Shown here: positions 18,415-27,181 of the stretch, piece by piece | How positions within the stretch are numbered: the first letter of the stretch is position 1 | How the letters are laid out: the number at the start of each line of letters is the position of its first letter | Assembly (NCBI GenBank): GCA_039680785.1 | Contig: JBDKSF010000099.1 | Span: 1 to 41,138 of the forward strand | DNA from: Candidatus Cloacimonas sp. | Lineage (GTDB): Bacteria > Cloacimonadota > Cloacimonadia > Cloacimonadales > Cloacimonadaceae | Length of the DNA: 41,138 bases | Reading direction: 5' to 3' | Notes under the pieces: generated by a model | What the model was told of the DNA's origin: nothing | Databases searched by the model: none | The model's input: only the letters and a program-made list of their open reading frames with translations | Position numbers and translations under genes: made by a program

Positions 18415-20411
18415 TGCTGAAATACATTCTAATCGTCCTATTTTCTCTGTTAATTTCCGGATATATGAATTATCAGACCAATCCGGAGATAGCAAAAAAG
18501 CGGAGAGGCGTATTATTCCTCCTCAGATTTATCTCTCTCTCGCTATTGCTGATGCTTTTGCTTAGCCCGATACTATATTACACGCAGCATAAAAATATCT
18601 CACCTCGAATTCTGGTGCTGGAAGATAATTCTAAAAGTATGGAATTAAAGCATAATTCCGTTACCAAAGCACAGCACTTGAAGCCATTGATGCAAAACAT
18701 AGAGAATAAGTTCTCCGACAGCAAATATGAGGTCATCCACAAGACCTTCGCCAATGGCTTAGAAGGTGATGCCAACACTACTTTGCTTGCTCCTACCTTA
18801 AAAGAACTGAGCAAGCAAAAAAATTTGCAAAATCTGGAAGGAATAGTTCTGGCTTCCGATGGATGGTTGCGAGATGAATCCTTAAGCTCTGTTCAACAAT
18901 TAGGATGTCCATTTTATGTTTTGGCAGATAGCACTGTGAATCCCACTCCGGATATTGCCATTGCCAATGTGCGTTATAATCGCTATGCTTACAGAAATGA
19001 ACCCAATACAATTAGGGCAGAGATTTCTGCGCAAAATTACAGTGGTAATGCAGAAATCCGTTTTAGTTTGGCAGATAAAATCATCTCCCGGCAAAAAGTA
19101 AAGCTGGAAAACGGCGTTACTACCAGTATAGATTTTACGCATCGCTTCAATAGCATCGGTTTTTTCCCTTGGAAAGTAGAAGTTCTTCCTCTGCAAGGTG
19201 AAAGCCAAATTAATAACAACATTTTTCCGGGGGCTATGGAAGTGCTATCGGAAAAACAGCGAATAGTGCTCATTTCCGATAAACCTGCCTGGGATAATAA
19301 ATTTACTTTGGATGCCATTGCCACAAATGCGCGCTGGACGGCAGAAAGTTATCTGAACAGAAATGGGCATCTTTTTAGCGGTGAGACCTTAGTAAATAAA
19401 CTGGATACCAATAACTTGGCTGCCATCATTATCATCAATAACGGTATGCTTAACCTAAATACGGCAACGGCTGCTTTTATCCATAATGCCTTTATGAAAG
19501 GAATTGGAATTCTTTACCAGGGCTTTCCGGTAAGCGAATTGGCAGATATTTTGCCTATTCAAAAATCCAATATTACCGCTACTTACCAAGGTTTTTTGGT
19601 TCCTACTCCTGCCGCAGCCAATTATCCTATGATCAACAGCTTAACCTTAAACGCCAAAGAAATTCCCCCCTTGGATTATTATTATGTAACCGCCAGCCCG
19701 GGAACTGAGATTTTAGCGACCATCAATAATCCGCAAAATTCGCCTGCCATCGTTGTGCAAACGATAGGAACAGCTCATTCAATCGCCTTTGCCACCTTAA
19801 ACCTTTGGCGTTGGCAAATGCAAAGTGGCGAAGAGGGCTATACAAAACTCATCAGCAATTGTTTAACTTGGCTTAGTAATAAAAGCACGGGTGCCTATAC
19901 CGCCATTTATAACAATAGCTATTTTCAGGGAGAGGAAATCAGGATCCGTTTGCGCAATGAAAATGAGATTCGGCAAAGTCGTCTCAATGCAAATCCGCAA
20001 ATTCGCATTATGGATAAAGATAAAAAAGAGGTCTTTTCCGATTTTCTCAAACGCGAAAAAGATGATTATATCATTAATCTGCAACTTTCAGAACCGGGAA
20101 CTTATAGCTTTGAAATAGCGGATAAAGAAAGTGGGAACAGCACCAAAGGCAAATTTATGGTCTCCGATACCTCCATTGAAACCAGGGATTATGGCTATAA
20201 CCTATCACTGCTTTCTTGGTTGGCAAATGAAACGGGGGGAAAACTGCTGTTCAATACAAACCTTGAATCCTTCCACCCTGTGCCTGCAAAAACTATCGCA
20301 CAAATCTCCCGCAAAGAAATTCCCCTCTATAAAAGATGGTATGTTATCGCTCTCTTCATTTTTACTTTTTGTTTGGAACTATTTTTCAGAAGAAGATGGG
20401 GATTGCTATAA
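18414..20411 (+). CDS. Membrane protein with VWA-like domain (BatA-like architecture)
   Basis: The 665-residue protein has two N-terminal membrane helices (about 3-17 and 33-53) and one near the C-terminus (about 643-657, before RRRWG). The domain after the second helix starts LVLEDNSKSMEL: Asp71-Asn-Ser-Lys-Ser75 fits the DxSxS metal-site motif of von Willebrand A domains, and ASDG near 145 fits the later VWA strand. The middle (about 280-480) resembles glutamine-amidotransferase-like regions seen in large VWA membrane proteins. The start overlaps the barrel stop by one base. It is probably a protein-interaction component of an envelope complex; its role is unknown. Confidence 0.7.
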   Translation: MLKYILIVLFSLLISGYMNYQTNPEIAKKRRGVLFLLRFISLSLLLMLLLSPILYYTQHKNISPRILVLEDNSKSMELKHNSVTKAQHLKPLMQNIENKFSDSKYEVIHKTFANGLEGDANTTLLAPTLKELSKQKNLQNLEGIVLASDGWLRDESLSSVQQLGCPFYVLADSTVNPTPDIAIANVRYNRYAYRNEPNTIRAEISAQNYSGNAEIRFSLADKIISRQKVKLENGVTTSIDFTHRFNSIGFFPWKVEVLPLQGESQINNNIFPGAMEVLSEKQRIVLISDKPAWDNKFTLDAIATNARWTAESYLNRNGHLFSGETLVNKLDTNNLAAIIIINNGMLNLNTATAAFIHNAFMKGIGILYQGFPVSELADILPIQKSNITATYQGFLVPTPAAANYPMINSLTLNAKEIPPLDYYYVTASPGTEILATINNPQNSPAIVVQTIGTAHSIAFATLNLWRWQMQSGEEGYTKLISNCLTWLSNKSTGAYTAIYNNSYFQGEEIRIRLRNENEIRQSRLNANPQIRIMDKDKKEVFSDFLKREKDDYIINLQLSEPGTYSFEIADKESGNSTKGKFMVSDTSIETRDYGYNLSLLSWLANETGGKLLFNTNLESFHPVPAKTIAQISRKEIPLYKRWYVIALFIFTFCLELFFRRRWGLL

Positions 20412-20558
20412 CCTTCAAAGGGAAAAAAGATAGCAAGAGTTTGAAGCAATAAATTGAATCTGGGCAGCTTAAGGATTTCTTTATTGGCTGAATTCTCTTT
20501 TCTCAAAAATCTGTGCAATCTGCGTGAAATCTATTTTTATCTGGAAAAGGCATACAAA

Positions 20559-20586
20559 AACGCCACCGCAGATTAGCAGTGGCGTT
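20559..20586 (-). terminator. Intrinsic terminator of the zinc-ribbon gene
   Basis: AACGCCAC (20559-20566) and GTGGCGTT (20579-20586) form a perfect 8-bp stem with a 12-nt loop. Read on the minus strand, the stem runs into TTTTTG. It lies 19 nt beyond the stop of the small zinc-ribbon gene. Confidence 0.8.
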
Positions 20587-20605
20587 AACAGATTAATAAA
20601 CTTTC

Positions 20606-20779
20606 TTAGTTAGATTGTCTGCGTCTGTTGCGGTTAAACTGTGCCTTTTTTGCTTTACGGCAATCAGGGCAGCGTTTGGGCTCGTTTTGAAGGCCTTTTT
20701 CCTTATAGAATTCTTGTTCACCTTCGGTGAAGACAAATTCTTTGGAGCAGTCCTGGCAAATAAGTGTTCTGTCTGGCAT
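20606..20779 (-). CDS. Small zinc-ribbon protein (zf-trcl-like)
   Basis: The 57-residue protein MPDRTLICQDC... has two CxxC knuckles (Cys8/Cys11 and Cys37/Cys40) with the pattern CQDCSKEFVF and RCPDCRKAKK, matching small probable zinc-binding proteins. A basic tail (NRNRRRQSN) suggests nucleic-acid contact, which is inference. The start is the ATG behind AAAAGGAGATACC; a longer frame reaching to 20839 has no ribosome-binding site. It has its own terminator. Function of the family is unknown. Confidence 0.8.
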   Translation of the reverse strand: MPDRTLICQDCSKEFVFTEGEQEFYKEKGLQNEPKRCPDCRKAKKAQFNRNRRRQSN

Positions 20780-20920
20780 TTGGTATCTCCTTTTATTAAC
20801 GGGATAGAACATTCTGGTCCAAAGGCACTCCCGAAACAAAAGGAACTGGCTTAGGGTGAATGTTGAATCGCATTTGAAACACTCTTTTTTAATTTTGTAT
20901 TTTCTGTCAAATCATTTCTT

Positions 20921-22195
20921 TCAAAAAGATGTTTTATCCACAAAATTAAAGTTATCTATCAACATAGCCGGAAGCATTGAAGTCGGCAATGCAAGCTCAC
21001 TTTTGCCTGTGGAAATAATTCTACACGTGGCATCGTGAGGGATTTCATTAAAGCGTAAATTGTTTACTGCATACTTAATTTTACCATCTTCAAAATACCA
21101 AACTCCATCCCGCGTTGTTCCGGTAAATTCACCTGCTTTTACATCCACGCTACGAATATACCAAAAAGTGTTTACAATTAGCCCGCGCGGAACCATTTTC
21201 ATCATTTCTTCTTCCGTGTATCCCTCGCCCGGAATATACATATTATATGCGTTGCTGGGTTTGCTGTTTATTTTTTTTGCCCAGTAGCGGCTGACCGGAA
21301 GATTTTTTAACACACCCTTTTCCACCCAGGGAATTTCTTCGGAGATAATACCATCGGAAGAATAGGGCAAAGCTAAAAGTTTTGGCTGTTGCATAGTTGA
21401 AAACCAGCTGAATTTTTCCCCGAAAAAGGGTTTACCTATTTTATCCGTAAAGGGTGTAAAGCCCTCGTCTGACTGGCGGCGGTCCATCATCCAACCCATA
21501 AACCACAATAATTCTTGTAAAGCAACGGGACGCAAAATAACGGCTATTTTTTGTGGTTCAAACTCTTGTTTAACGGCAAGGGTAGTTGCCTGATGTTGCA
21601 ATTTTTCCCAAAGGTCATTTAGCTTAAAATCGGCGAATTTTTTGGCCTCATACGAAACCTTTGTTTCCACTTCTTCTTTTTTTAGGGTCATAGAATGGCC
21701 AAAATCGCTATATTCATATTCACCGGCAAAACCATTTTTCGTAAATAGGCAATTCGAATTTATATGTTTTTCCGTTAAGCCGGAAACGGTTGCTCCGAAT
21801 TTTTTGGCTTCATTGATGCTATTTTGCACAATATCCACCAATTGTTTTGGCTGCAGAGCTCTGGTTTCAGGATCGCAATTAACGACTGCCGGGATATTCT
21901 TTTTCCCTTCCGAAGGGACGAATTCCGGATCTACCGGTGCCAATTTTGCAATGTCTTCAGCTGTTTTCAGCAAATATGCCAAACTTTCTTCATCATCCTG
22001 ATTAATTGAGCAGCTACCTTTTTTGCCATCGAAAGAAACGCTTAAAGATATTTCTTTCGTGGCGCCGGCAATGTGTTGAGTAATGCAATTTTGGGCAAAA
22101 CGCGTTTCGTGGCTGTCATCCTCAAAAATATTTAGGGACCAATCATCCGCTTGGCAGTTTGTTTGGATATATTTTACTATTTTTTCGCTATTCAT
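20921..22195 (-). CDS. TldE/PmbA-type subunit of the TldD/TldE protease
   Basis: The start is placed at MNSEKIVKYI, because its ATG overlaps the tldD stop as ATGA; a longer frame to 22309 lies inside tldD and is unlikely. The 424-residue protein shows the PmbA/TldE fold signatures (FDGKKGSCSINQDD, IPWVEKGVLKNLPVSRYWAKK, EFTGTTRDGVW) and lacks a HExxxH motif. That is expected, since TldE is the non-metal partner of the TldD heterodimer. Together they degrade unstructured or modified peptides, known in other bacteria for peptide-antibiotic and RiPP leader removal. Confidence 0.88.
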   Translation of the reverse strand: MNSEKIVKYIQTNCQADDWSLNIFEDDSHETRFAQNCITQHIAGATKEISLSVSFDGKKGSCSINQDDEESLAYLLKTAEDIAKLAPVDPEFVPSEGKKNIPAVVNCDPETRALQPKQLVDIVQNSINEAKKFGATVSGLTEKHINSNCLFTKNGFAGEYEYSDFGHSMTLKKEEVETKVSYEAKKFADFKLNDLWEKLQHQATTLAVKQEFEPQKIAVILRPVALQELLWFMGWMMDRRQSDEGFTPFTDKIGKPFFGEKFSWFSTMQQPKLLALPYSSDGIISEEIPWVEKGVLKNLPVSRYWAKKINSKPSNAYNMYIPGEGYTEEEMMKMVPRGLIVNTFWYIRSVDVKAGEFTGTTRDGVWYFEDGKIKYAVNNLRFNEIPHDATCRIISTGKSELALPTSMLPAMLIDNFNFVDKTSF

Positions 22196-23634
22196 TGTGA
22201 ACCTCCTACCCGGATATTGCGAAATCTTGCAGGCGCAGAACCATGGGTCATTCTGGCAGTTTGAGGTGGTTGACCTTTTCCACAATTTACCACTCCGAAA
22301 GGACGCCAAAATCTTTCATCACAGATAGCGTCGCAGCTATTCCAAAATTCTGGATTATAGGACTTGTAGATTACTTTTTTTAAGGGACGCAGCAGTTTTC
22401 CGTTCTTTATCTCCCAAAAGAAATCACCGCCAAACTGGAAGTTAATTCTATGATGATCGATAGAATAACTACCTCTCCCTTGAATATAGACCCCGTCTTC
22501 CGTATCGGCAATAAGCTCGCCCGGAGTTAAGGGTTTGGTTCCAGGCAGCATATATAAATTGGGAATCCGATTTATGGGCTGATTAAAATAGTAAGTGGCA
22601 CGATTACAGCCACGGGAAGCATCTAAACCAATTTCCAAAGCTGTGTCTCTTGTGCTGCCATATTCTTTCAAAATACCATCTTTAATAATATACCATTTCT
22701 GTCCAGGAACACCATCATCGTCAAAACCGAGAGTGGCAAGACCACCCTCCAAAGTGTTATCTCCCACAAAATTAACCAGCTCACTGGCGTATCTATAGTT
22801 GTTCAATTTTTCCGGAGTGGCAAAAGAAACACCGGCATAATCAGCTTCCCAACCCAAAACTCTATCCAATTCGGTAGCGTGGCCAACACTTTCATGCATC
22901 GTCAAACCCAGATGATTGGGATCAAGAATTAAAGTTCGGCGCTGTTCTTCACCCAAGGTATCGGCTTTAACTTTGATTAGCGCTTCTTCGGCAGTTTGTT
23001 TGGCTATATTAATTAAATCCAGTTCCAAAATCCATTCCCAACCAATCGCCTTTCCACCTTCATCAAAAGTGCGGCTTTGGCTGTCATTTTCCGTAACGGC
23101 AATAGCCGTAATCATCGGATTGATAAACTGAGTGGAAAGGTCTAACTTTGTTCCTAAAGTATTGGCAAAAAGTTTTTCATCCTTATGCATTATCAATAAA
23201 GAACGGGCTTGCTTGATTCCTTCGTAAGCAAGCATTGTTCTGTTCACTTCCATCAACAGGTCTATCTTTTCCGTTAGTGGCACTTTAAAAGGATCGATTT
23301 TCACGGGTGTCTGATAAGTGGCAAGATAACTGCGTTCCGGAGCTAAACGCAATTTTTTGTCTTTATTCACTTCCGCAGAAAGAATTGCGGTTTCGTATGC
23401 CTTTTTTACCGTGGCTAAAACCGCCTCATCACTAAAAACATTGCTATGCGCAAAACCCCAGGCGCCATTTTTAAAAACCCGGATGCCATATCCTTGTTGC
23501 ACATCATTACTGGTATGTTTTAGGGATAGGTTTTGCAGATATATCACCTGATCAAATGTTTTCTGAATGCGGATATCGGCATATTCAGCTCCCAGTGCTT
23601 CTGCCGCATTCATTGCCAGATCGAGATACTTCAT
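22192..23634 (-). CDS. tldD: Metalloprotease TldD
   Basis: The protein has 480 residues. The zinc motif His247-Glu248-x3-His252 lies in LTMHESVGHATELDR, the TldD hallmark. The N-terminal half contains YGIRVFKNGAWGFAHSN, typical of the TldD/PmbA family. It is the catalytic partner of the downstream TldE-type protein (4-nt ATGA overlap). It lies 14 nt after a small membrane-protein gene, so the three are likely one operon. No RiPP precursor gene is visible nearby, so its substrate here is unknown. Confidence 0.93.
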   Translation of the reverse strand: MKYLDLAMNAAEALGAEYADIRIQKTFDQVIYLQNLSLKHTSNDVQQGYGIRVFKNGAWGFAHSNVFSDEAVLATVKKAYETAILSAEVNKDKKLRLAPERSYLATYQTPVKIDPFKVPLTEKIDLLMEVNRTMLAYEGIKQARSLLIMHKDEKLFANTLGTKLDLSTQFINPMITAIAVTENDSQSRTFDEGGKAIGWEWILELDLINIAKQTAEEALIKVKADTLGEEQRRTLILDPNHLGLTMHESVGHATELDRVLGWEADYAGVSFATPEKLNNYRYASELVNFVGDNTLEGGLATLGFDDDGVPGQKWYIIKDGILKEYGSTRDTALEIGLDASRGCNRATYYFNQPINRIPNLYMLPGTKPLTPGELIADTEDGVYIQGRGSYSIDHHRINFQFGGDFFWEIKNGKLLRPLKKVIYKSYNPEFWNSCDAICDERFWRPFGVVNCGKGQPPQTARMTHGSAPARFRNIRVGGSQ

Positions 23635-23648
23635 ACTTACTCCTTTAG

Positions 23649-23939
23649 TTATAACTCATTTATTATCTTTAAATACCACCCTGTCATCTGACCGAAATAA
23701 AATCCGGAAAGCACAATCAAGGCAGCCATCAAAATTAATATCGCTATCGCAAAAGTTCGCCTGCTTGGATTACCTTTTTTATCCAAAGACCAGATAATCA
23801 GCATTATAATATTGACCACTGGAAGACAAATTAAAATCAAAACTAACAGCCAATCACCAATCTTCATGGGAGGAGCCAAGGGCTCATCATCAAGACGATT
23901 ACTTCCTGAAATATAAGGGGATTCATAATATTTAGCCAT
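23649..23939 (-). CDS. Small two-helix membrane protein
   Basis: Starting at MAKYYESPYI (behind CAGGTGAC) the protein has 96 residues. A soluble N-terminal segment of about 30 residues containing PPMKIGDW is followed by two membrane helices (about 31-50 and 63-84) separated by the short positive loop DKKGNPSRRTF. I do not recognise a characterised function; similar short proteins of this shape occur widely. It is the first gene upstream of tldD. Confidence 0.7.
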   Translation of the reverse strand: MAKYYESPYISGSNRLDDEPLAPPMKIGDWLLVLILICLPVVNIIMLIIWSLDKKGNPSRRTFAIAILILMAALIVLSGFYFGQMTGWYLKIINEL

Positions 23940-24033
23940 ATTTGTCACCTGCTTTTTTAGTTTTGTCATCCCTATATATATGGACACTGTTTTCGCTTAT
24001 TTAATAACCTACTAATTTCGTCAAGTTTTATCG

Positions 24034-24113
24034 TCGGGGGGTCGGGGGGTCGAGAGGTCGGGAGGTCGGGGGGTCAAGAAGTCGGGAGGTCAAGGGGTCA
24101 AGGGGTCGGGAGG
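24034..24113. repeat. Ten tandem 8-bp units, consensus TCGGGAGG
   Basis: Ten contiguous 8-nt units follow one another without a break: mostly TCGGGGGG, TCGGGAGG or TCAAGGGG. The plus strand has many runs of three or more G, so G-quadruplex formation is possible on that strand. Confidence 0.9.
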
Positions 24114-24148
24114 GGACAAAGTAAAACACGGGGATAGTTTTAGGTACC

Positions 24149-24167
24149 GGCGGACGCCGTTCCGCCG
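24149..24167. repeat. GC palindrome, copy 1
   Basis: GGCGGACGCCGTTCCGCCG forms a 6-bp GGCGGA/TCCGCC stem. The same 19 nt recur at 24295-24313, and both copies are preceded by a GTACC-type sequence. Confidence 0.85.
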
Positions 24168-24173
24168 AAAAAA

Positions 24174-24221
24174 GTGGAAAAGTGGAAGGGTGGAAAAGTG
24201 GAAAAGTGGAAAAGTGAAAAG
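24174..24221. repeat. Six tandem 8-bp units, consensus GTGGAAAA
   Basis: Units run GTGGAAAA, GTGGAAGG, GTGGAAAA three times, then GTGAAAAG, followed by a partial GTGAAAC. It has the same 8-bp period as the TCGGGAGG array 60 bp upstream. Confidence 0.88.
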
Positions 24222-24294
24222 GTGAAACCCAGTGATAATTTTGGGTGTAATTCTATTTTGGGTTAGAAGGGTAGATATGGCTTTTTTAGTACCC

Positions 24295-24313
24295 GGCGGA
24301 CGCCGTTCCGCCG
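24295..24313. repeat. GC palindrome, copy 2
   Basis: Identical in all 19 nt to the copy at 24149-24167 and in the same orientation, 146 bp away. Confidence 0.85.
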
Positions 24314-24453
24314 CCCAGCATTTTGTAAACAACGCTTCCCAACTAAATTCCCGCCAAATTTTTCACCTTTTCCCTTGACATCATAGGTAAAAGGATTAGT
24401 TTGTATTATAAGGTTGGAACATAAAAAAATTCGTCATTTTAAAAGGAGATACA

Positions 24454-25788
24454 ATGAAAAACATACTCATCACTATAACCCTTTTGCTGTTCCTCATTCC
24501 GCTTTGTGCGGAAGATTGGCTAACGATATACAATAACGATCTATCTTTAGTCCGTTCGAGTTTTAATTTGGAACTGAAAGAAAACAGACAAGATATCAAT
24601 TTTAACGATATAACCAGCAGAATAGACCCCACCTCCGTAATTGTCAGCGGCGGAGGAATTCGCATAGCGGAGCAGAATTACGAATACGATTTAGCCGACA
24701 AAGGGCAAATTATGTCTAAATATCTGGATAGAGAAGTTGTGGTTATAACCAAAGACCAATCCAAATTAACCGGCACGCTCAAATTTTACAACCAAGGTAG
24801 CATTGGCATCCTTGAAAAAACGACCAATCGCTTACTCGTTATTGCAGAAGGTGAAACCCAATGGATTCAGCTGGCAGAACTACCGGAAAATTTTTACACC
24901 AAACCAACCCTGCACTGGAGCATCATTGCTCCCAAAAAAGCCAAATACCCTGTTCAGATGACTTATTTAACGGGTGGCTTTAGCTGGAATGTAACATACA
25001 ACACGGTTTGGGACGAAAAGACCTTACAATTTAATTCCTGGGTTACCATCAACAACACTTCCGGCAAAGCATTCAACAATGTAAATTTGAAGCTTATCGC
25101 GGGTGATGTGAATCGTGTTTATGCTGCTTATTATGGAAAAAGAAGGGACTTGATAAATTATGATGAAGCCACGGCTGCAGGATCCGCAGCTCCTTCTTTT
25201 GAAGAAAAGGCCTTTCACGATTTTCATATGTATTCCTTGGATCAAAAAATCTCCTTTGCCAATAACCAAACCAAACAGCTGGAATTGTATCCACCCAAAA
25301 ACATTAAAGCATACGCCGAATATGAATATATTACTTATGGCAGCGGCGTGAACAGTATGATCAAGTTCAAAAATACCAAAGAAAACGGTGCCGGAATACC
25401 ACTTCCCCAAGGCATTATCAGGGTATATAAACAAGATACCGACGGCAATCAGGAATTTATCGGCGAAGACAGCATCAAACACACTTCCAAAAATGAAGAG
25501 GTCTCCATCAACACCGGAACTGCTTTTGACTTGGTTGCCTCCACTCGTGTGAAAGAACAGACACAAATTTCCAAAAAAGTTTCCGAACGCCTTATCCAAA
25601 TCACCTTAAGGAATAATTCGGAAGCTAAAAAAACCATCAAAGTAACTCACCAGCTCTCCTCCAATACCAGCATTGTGGAAGCAGATTATAAATACACTAA
25701 AGATGATAACGATAAAGTCACTTTCAGCTTTGATATCGCTCCCGATAAAGAAGTGGTGTGGACATTTAGAGAACGCAGCGAGTATTAA
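24454..25788 (+). CDS. Exported DUF4139 domain protein
   Basis: The 444-residue protein starts with a signal peptide (MKNILITITLLLFLIPLCAED). LTIYNNDLSLVR and later IDPTSVIV, EQNYEYDL, WNVTYNTV and SWVTINNTSGKAFNN match DUF4139 proteins, including mucoidy inhibitor A-like ones; their activity is not established. A good AAAAGGAG site precedes the ATG. It is 18 nt upstream of the Hsp20 gene, so the two may be co-transcribed. It is likely periplasmic or cell-surface. Confidence 0.85.
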   Translation: MKNILITITLLLFLIPLCAEDWLTIYNNDLSLVRSSFNLELKENRQDINFNDITSRIDPTSVIVSGGGIRIAEQNYEYDLADKGQIMSKYLDREVVVITKDQSKLTGTLKFYNQGSIGILEKTTNRLLVIAEGETQWIQLAELPENFYTKPTLHWSIIAPKKAKYPVQMTYLTGGFSWNVTYNTVWDEKTLQFNSWVTINNTSGKAFNNVNLKLIAGDVNRVYAAYYGKRRDLINYDEATAAGSAAPSFEEKAFHDFHMYSLDQKISFANNQTKQLELYPPKNIKAYAEYEYITYGSGVNSMIKFKNTKENGAGIPLPQGIIRVYKQDTDGNQEFIGEDSIKHTSKNEEVSINTGTAFDLVASTRVKEQTQISKKVSERLIQITLRNNSEAKKTIKVTHQLSSNTSIVEADYKYTKDDNDKVTFSFDIAPDKEVVWTFRERSEY

Positions 25789-25806
25789 AACAAACGGAGT
25801 TTTATT

Positions 25807-26247
25807 ATGCGCGAAAGAATTTTTTCCAACATCGTAGGAATCCAAAGGGAAATGCTTAAACTGATCGGTGAGGTATCTGCCTTAACTGACAGCCCGTTGG
25901 CTATTGAAGACGCCATAGATGATGTTTGGCACCCCAAATGCGATGTCTTTCAAACCGATTCCAGCTGGGTAGTCATTGCCGAATTGGCTGGCATGGAAAA
26001 AGAAGAAATCAACATCTCCATTTCTCCGGAATACATTAGAATCAGCGGAACCAGAAGCTTTCCTAATTGCAATTCTATCCTCTGCTACTATAATATGGAA
26101 ATTGAAACGGGCAGATTTGACCGCAAAATTTACTTTCCCGAAATCAGCATCGATAAGGAGAATCCCAAAATCAGCTACATCAACGGTATTTTGAGAATCG
26201 CTTTTAACCTGGCGCCAGTGGTGGAAAGAATCATCCCCGTTCAGTAA
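25807..26247 (+). CDS. Small heat-shock protein (Hsp20/alpha-crystallin family)
   Basis: The 146-residue protein carries an alpha-crystallin domain at about 45-145: VIAELAGMEKEEINISI, IRISGTR, GRFDRKIYFPE and the strand YINGILRIAF are the classic blocks. Members are ATP-independent holdases that bind unfolding proteins in the cytoplasm. The usual C-terminal IxI motif is approximated by RIIPV. No CIRCE or other heat-shock operator is visible upstream; the gene follows the DUF4139 gene by 18 nt. Confidence 0.9.
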   Translation: MRERIFSNIVGIQREMLKLIGEVSALTDSPLAIEDAIDDVWHPKCDVFQTDSSWVVIAELAGMEKEEINISISPEYIRISGTRSFPNCNSILCYYNMEIETGRFDRKIYFPEISIDKENPKISYINGILRIAFNLAPVVERIIPVQ

Positions 26248-26323
26248 CTGCATATCTTCTTGCCCCTCACTGCCTTACTGCTGGTTACCTGCTTTTTCCT
26301 CTTACGCCTCTCCTCTTCCTCCC

Positions 26324-26383
26324 GTCCTCAACTCATCGTTAAGGAGGAGAGGAGGAGGTGTGGATGAGGACAAAACGATGAGT
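26324..26383. repeat. Nested inverted repeat downstream of Hsp20
   Basis: ACTCATCGTT (26331-26340) and AACGATGAGT (26374-26383) are perfect reverse complements. GTCCTCA (26324-26330) and TGAGGAC (26365-26371) form a second, overlapping stem, so the two structures would compete. The GA-rich centre resembles the element at 8242-8320. Confidence 0.65.
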
Positions 26384-26399
26384 GGCTTGCAAGGGGGGG

Positions 26400-27102
26400 C
26401 TCGTTTGCTTTTGACTCTAAACCGATCCTTTCGTTCAGGCCTCGTTTGCTTTTGACTCTAAACCGATCCTTTTTGTATTGAAACGAGATTTGTATAGCAA
26501 CAGTATTTTTTTCCTTTGCCTTTTACTATCAAAGCTGAAGCATCTCTCGTTTGCTTTTGACTCTAAACCGATTCTTTCGAACACTGAAACGAGATTTACA
26601 GAGCAACAGTATATTTTTTTCCTTTGCCTTATACTATCAAAGCTGAAGCATCTCTCGTTTGCTTTTGACTTTAAACCGATCCTTTCGAACACTGAAACGA
26701 GATTTACAAAGCAACAAAATATTTTGTTCCCTGCCTTTTACTGTTAAAGCTGAAGCTCGGTTTAGAGTTAAAAACAAACTTCTTTTTCCAATGGTAGATG
26801 CTTTTTTGTTCTTATTTTACAGCAAAAGTCGTTCTTGCTTTAACTCTCAATTTTGAAGTTGGGAGAATGTTTATAATGCGGTTGCCAGAAACATAATGAG
26901 TGGAAACTGCTAATTGGGCTGTCAGTGGCAAAATTGAAAGTCAAAACAAGCATTGTGTTACAGAGAAGTCGTTCTTATTTTAACTCTCAATTTTGAAGTT
27001 GGTAAAATAGCTACAATGCAGTTGTCAGAAAAATAATGAGTGGAAACTGATAGTTGGGCTGGCAGGGGCAAAATTGAAAGTCAAAACAAGCATCGTGTTA
27101 CT
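26400..27102 (+). repeat. Modular repeat element, copy 1 (type-1 units x3 plus partial, type-2 units x2)
   Basis: Type-1 units start CTCGTTTGCTTTTGACTCTA at 26400 (partial, 41 bp), 26441, 26546 and 26654 (spacings 105 and 108 bp). The last ends with an inverted arm at 26757-26779. A linker of about 48 bp follows, then two type-2 units from 26828 and 26968 (140-bp period) ending GTGTTAC at 27102. Each type-2 unit has inverted ends, for example ACTCTCAATTTTG (26843-26855) against CAAAATTGAAAGT (26929-26941). The apparent open frames across the type-1 units are by-products of the repeat. Confidence 0.92.
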
Positions 27103-27181
27103 TGGTAAAAAATCAGTGTTGTCTTTAATATCAAATCTATTTATTTATGAAGTAAAGCTCAGAATTTTCTCTCAACTTGTT

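Larger units (their letters stand above)
23940..24453. other. Intergenic region with simple arrays and GC palindromes
   Basis: These 514 bp separate the divergent tldD unit and the DUF4139 gene. They contain two 8-bp tandem arrays and two copies of a GC-rich palindrome (listed separately). On the minus strand CTTGACGAAATT (at about 24014-24025) may be a -35 region for the tldD unit; the same sequence occurs upstream of the tRNA gene (about 32024-32035). No gene is seen. Confidence 0.5.

Noticed and set aside
22196-22309. N-terminal extension of the TldE-type protein
   Set aside because: It lies within tldD in another frame and does not resemble the family; the ATGA overlap at 22192-22195 is the natural start.
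24375-24409. Promoter with TTGACA and TATTAT upstream of the DUF4139 gene
   Set aside because: The hexamers are separated by 23 nt, too far for a sigma-70 promoter, and no better-spaced -10 box is present.
26435-26692. Open frame on the minus strand encoding repeated RIGLESKANE peptides
   Set aside because: It exists because type-1 repeat units are 105 and 108 bp long, both multiples of three; there is no ribosome-binding site and the peptide follows the DNA repeat exactly.
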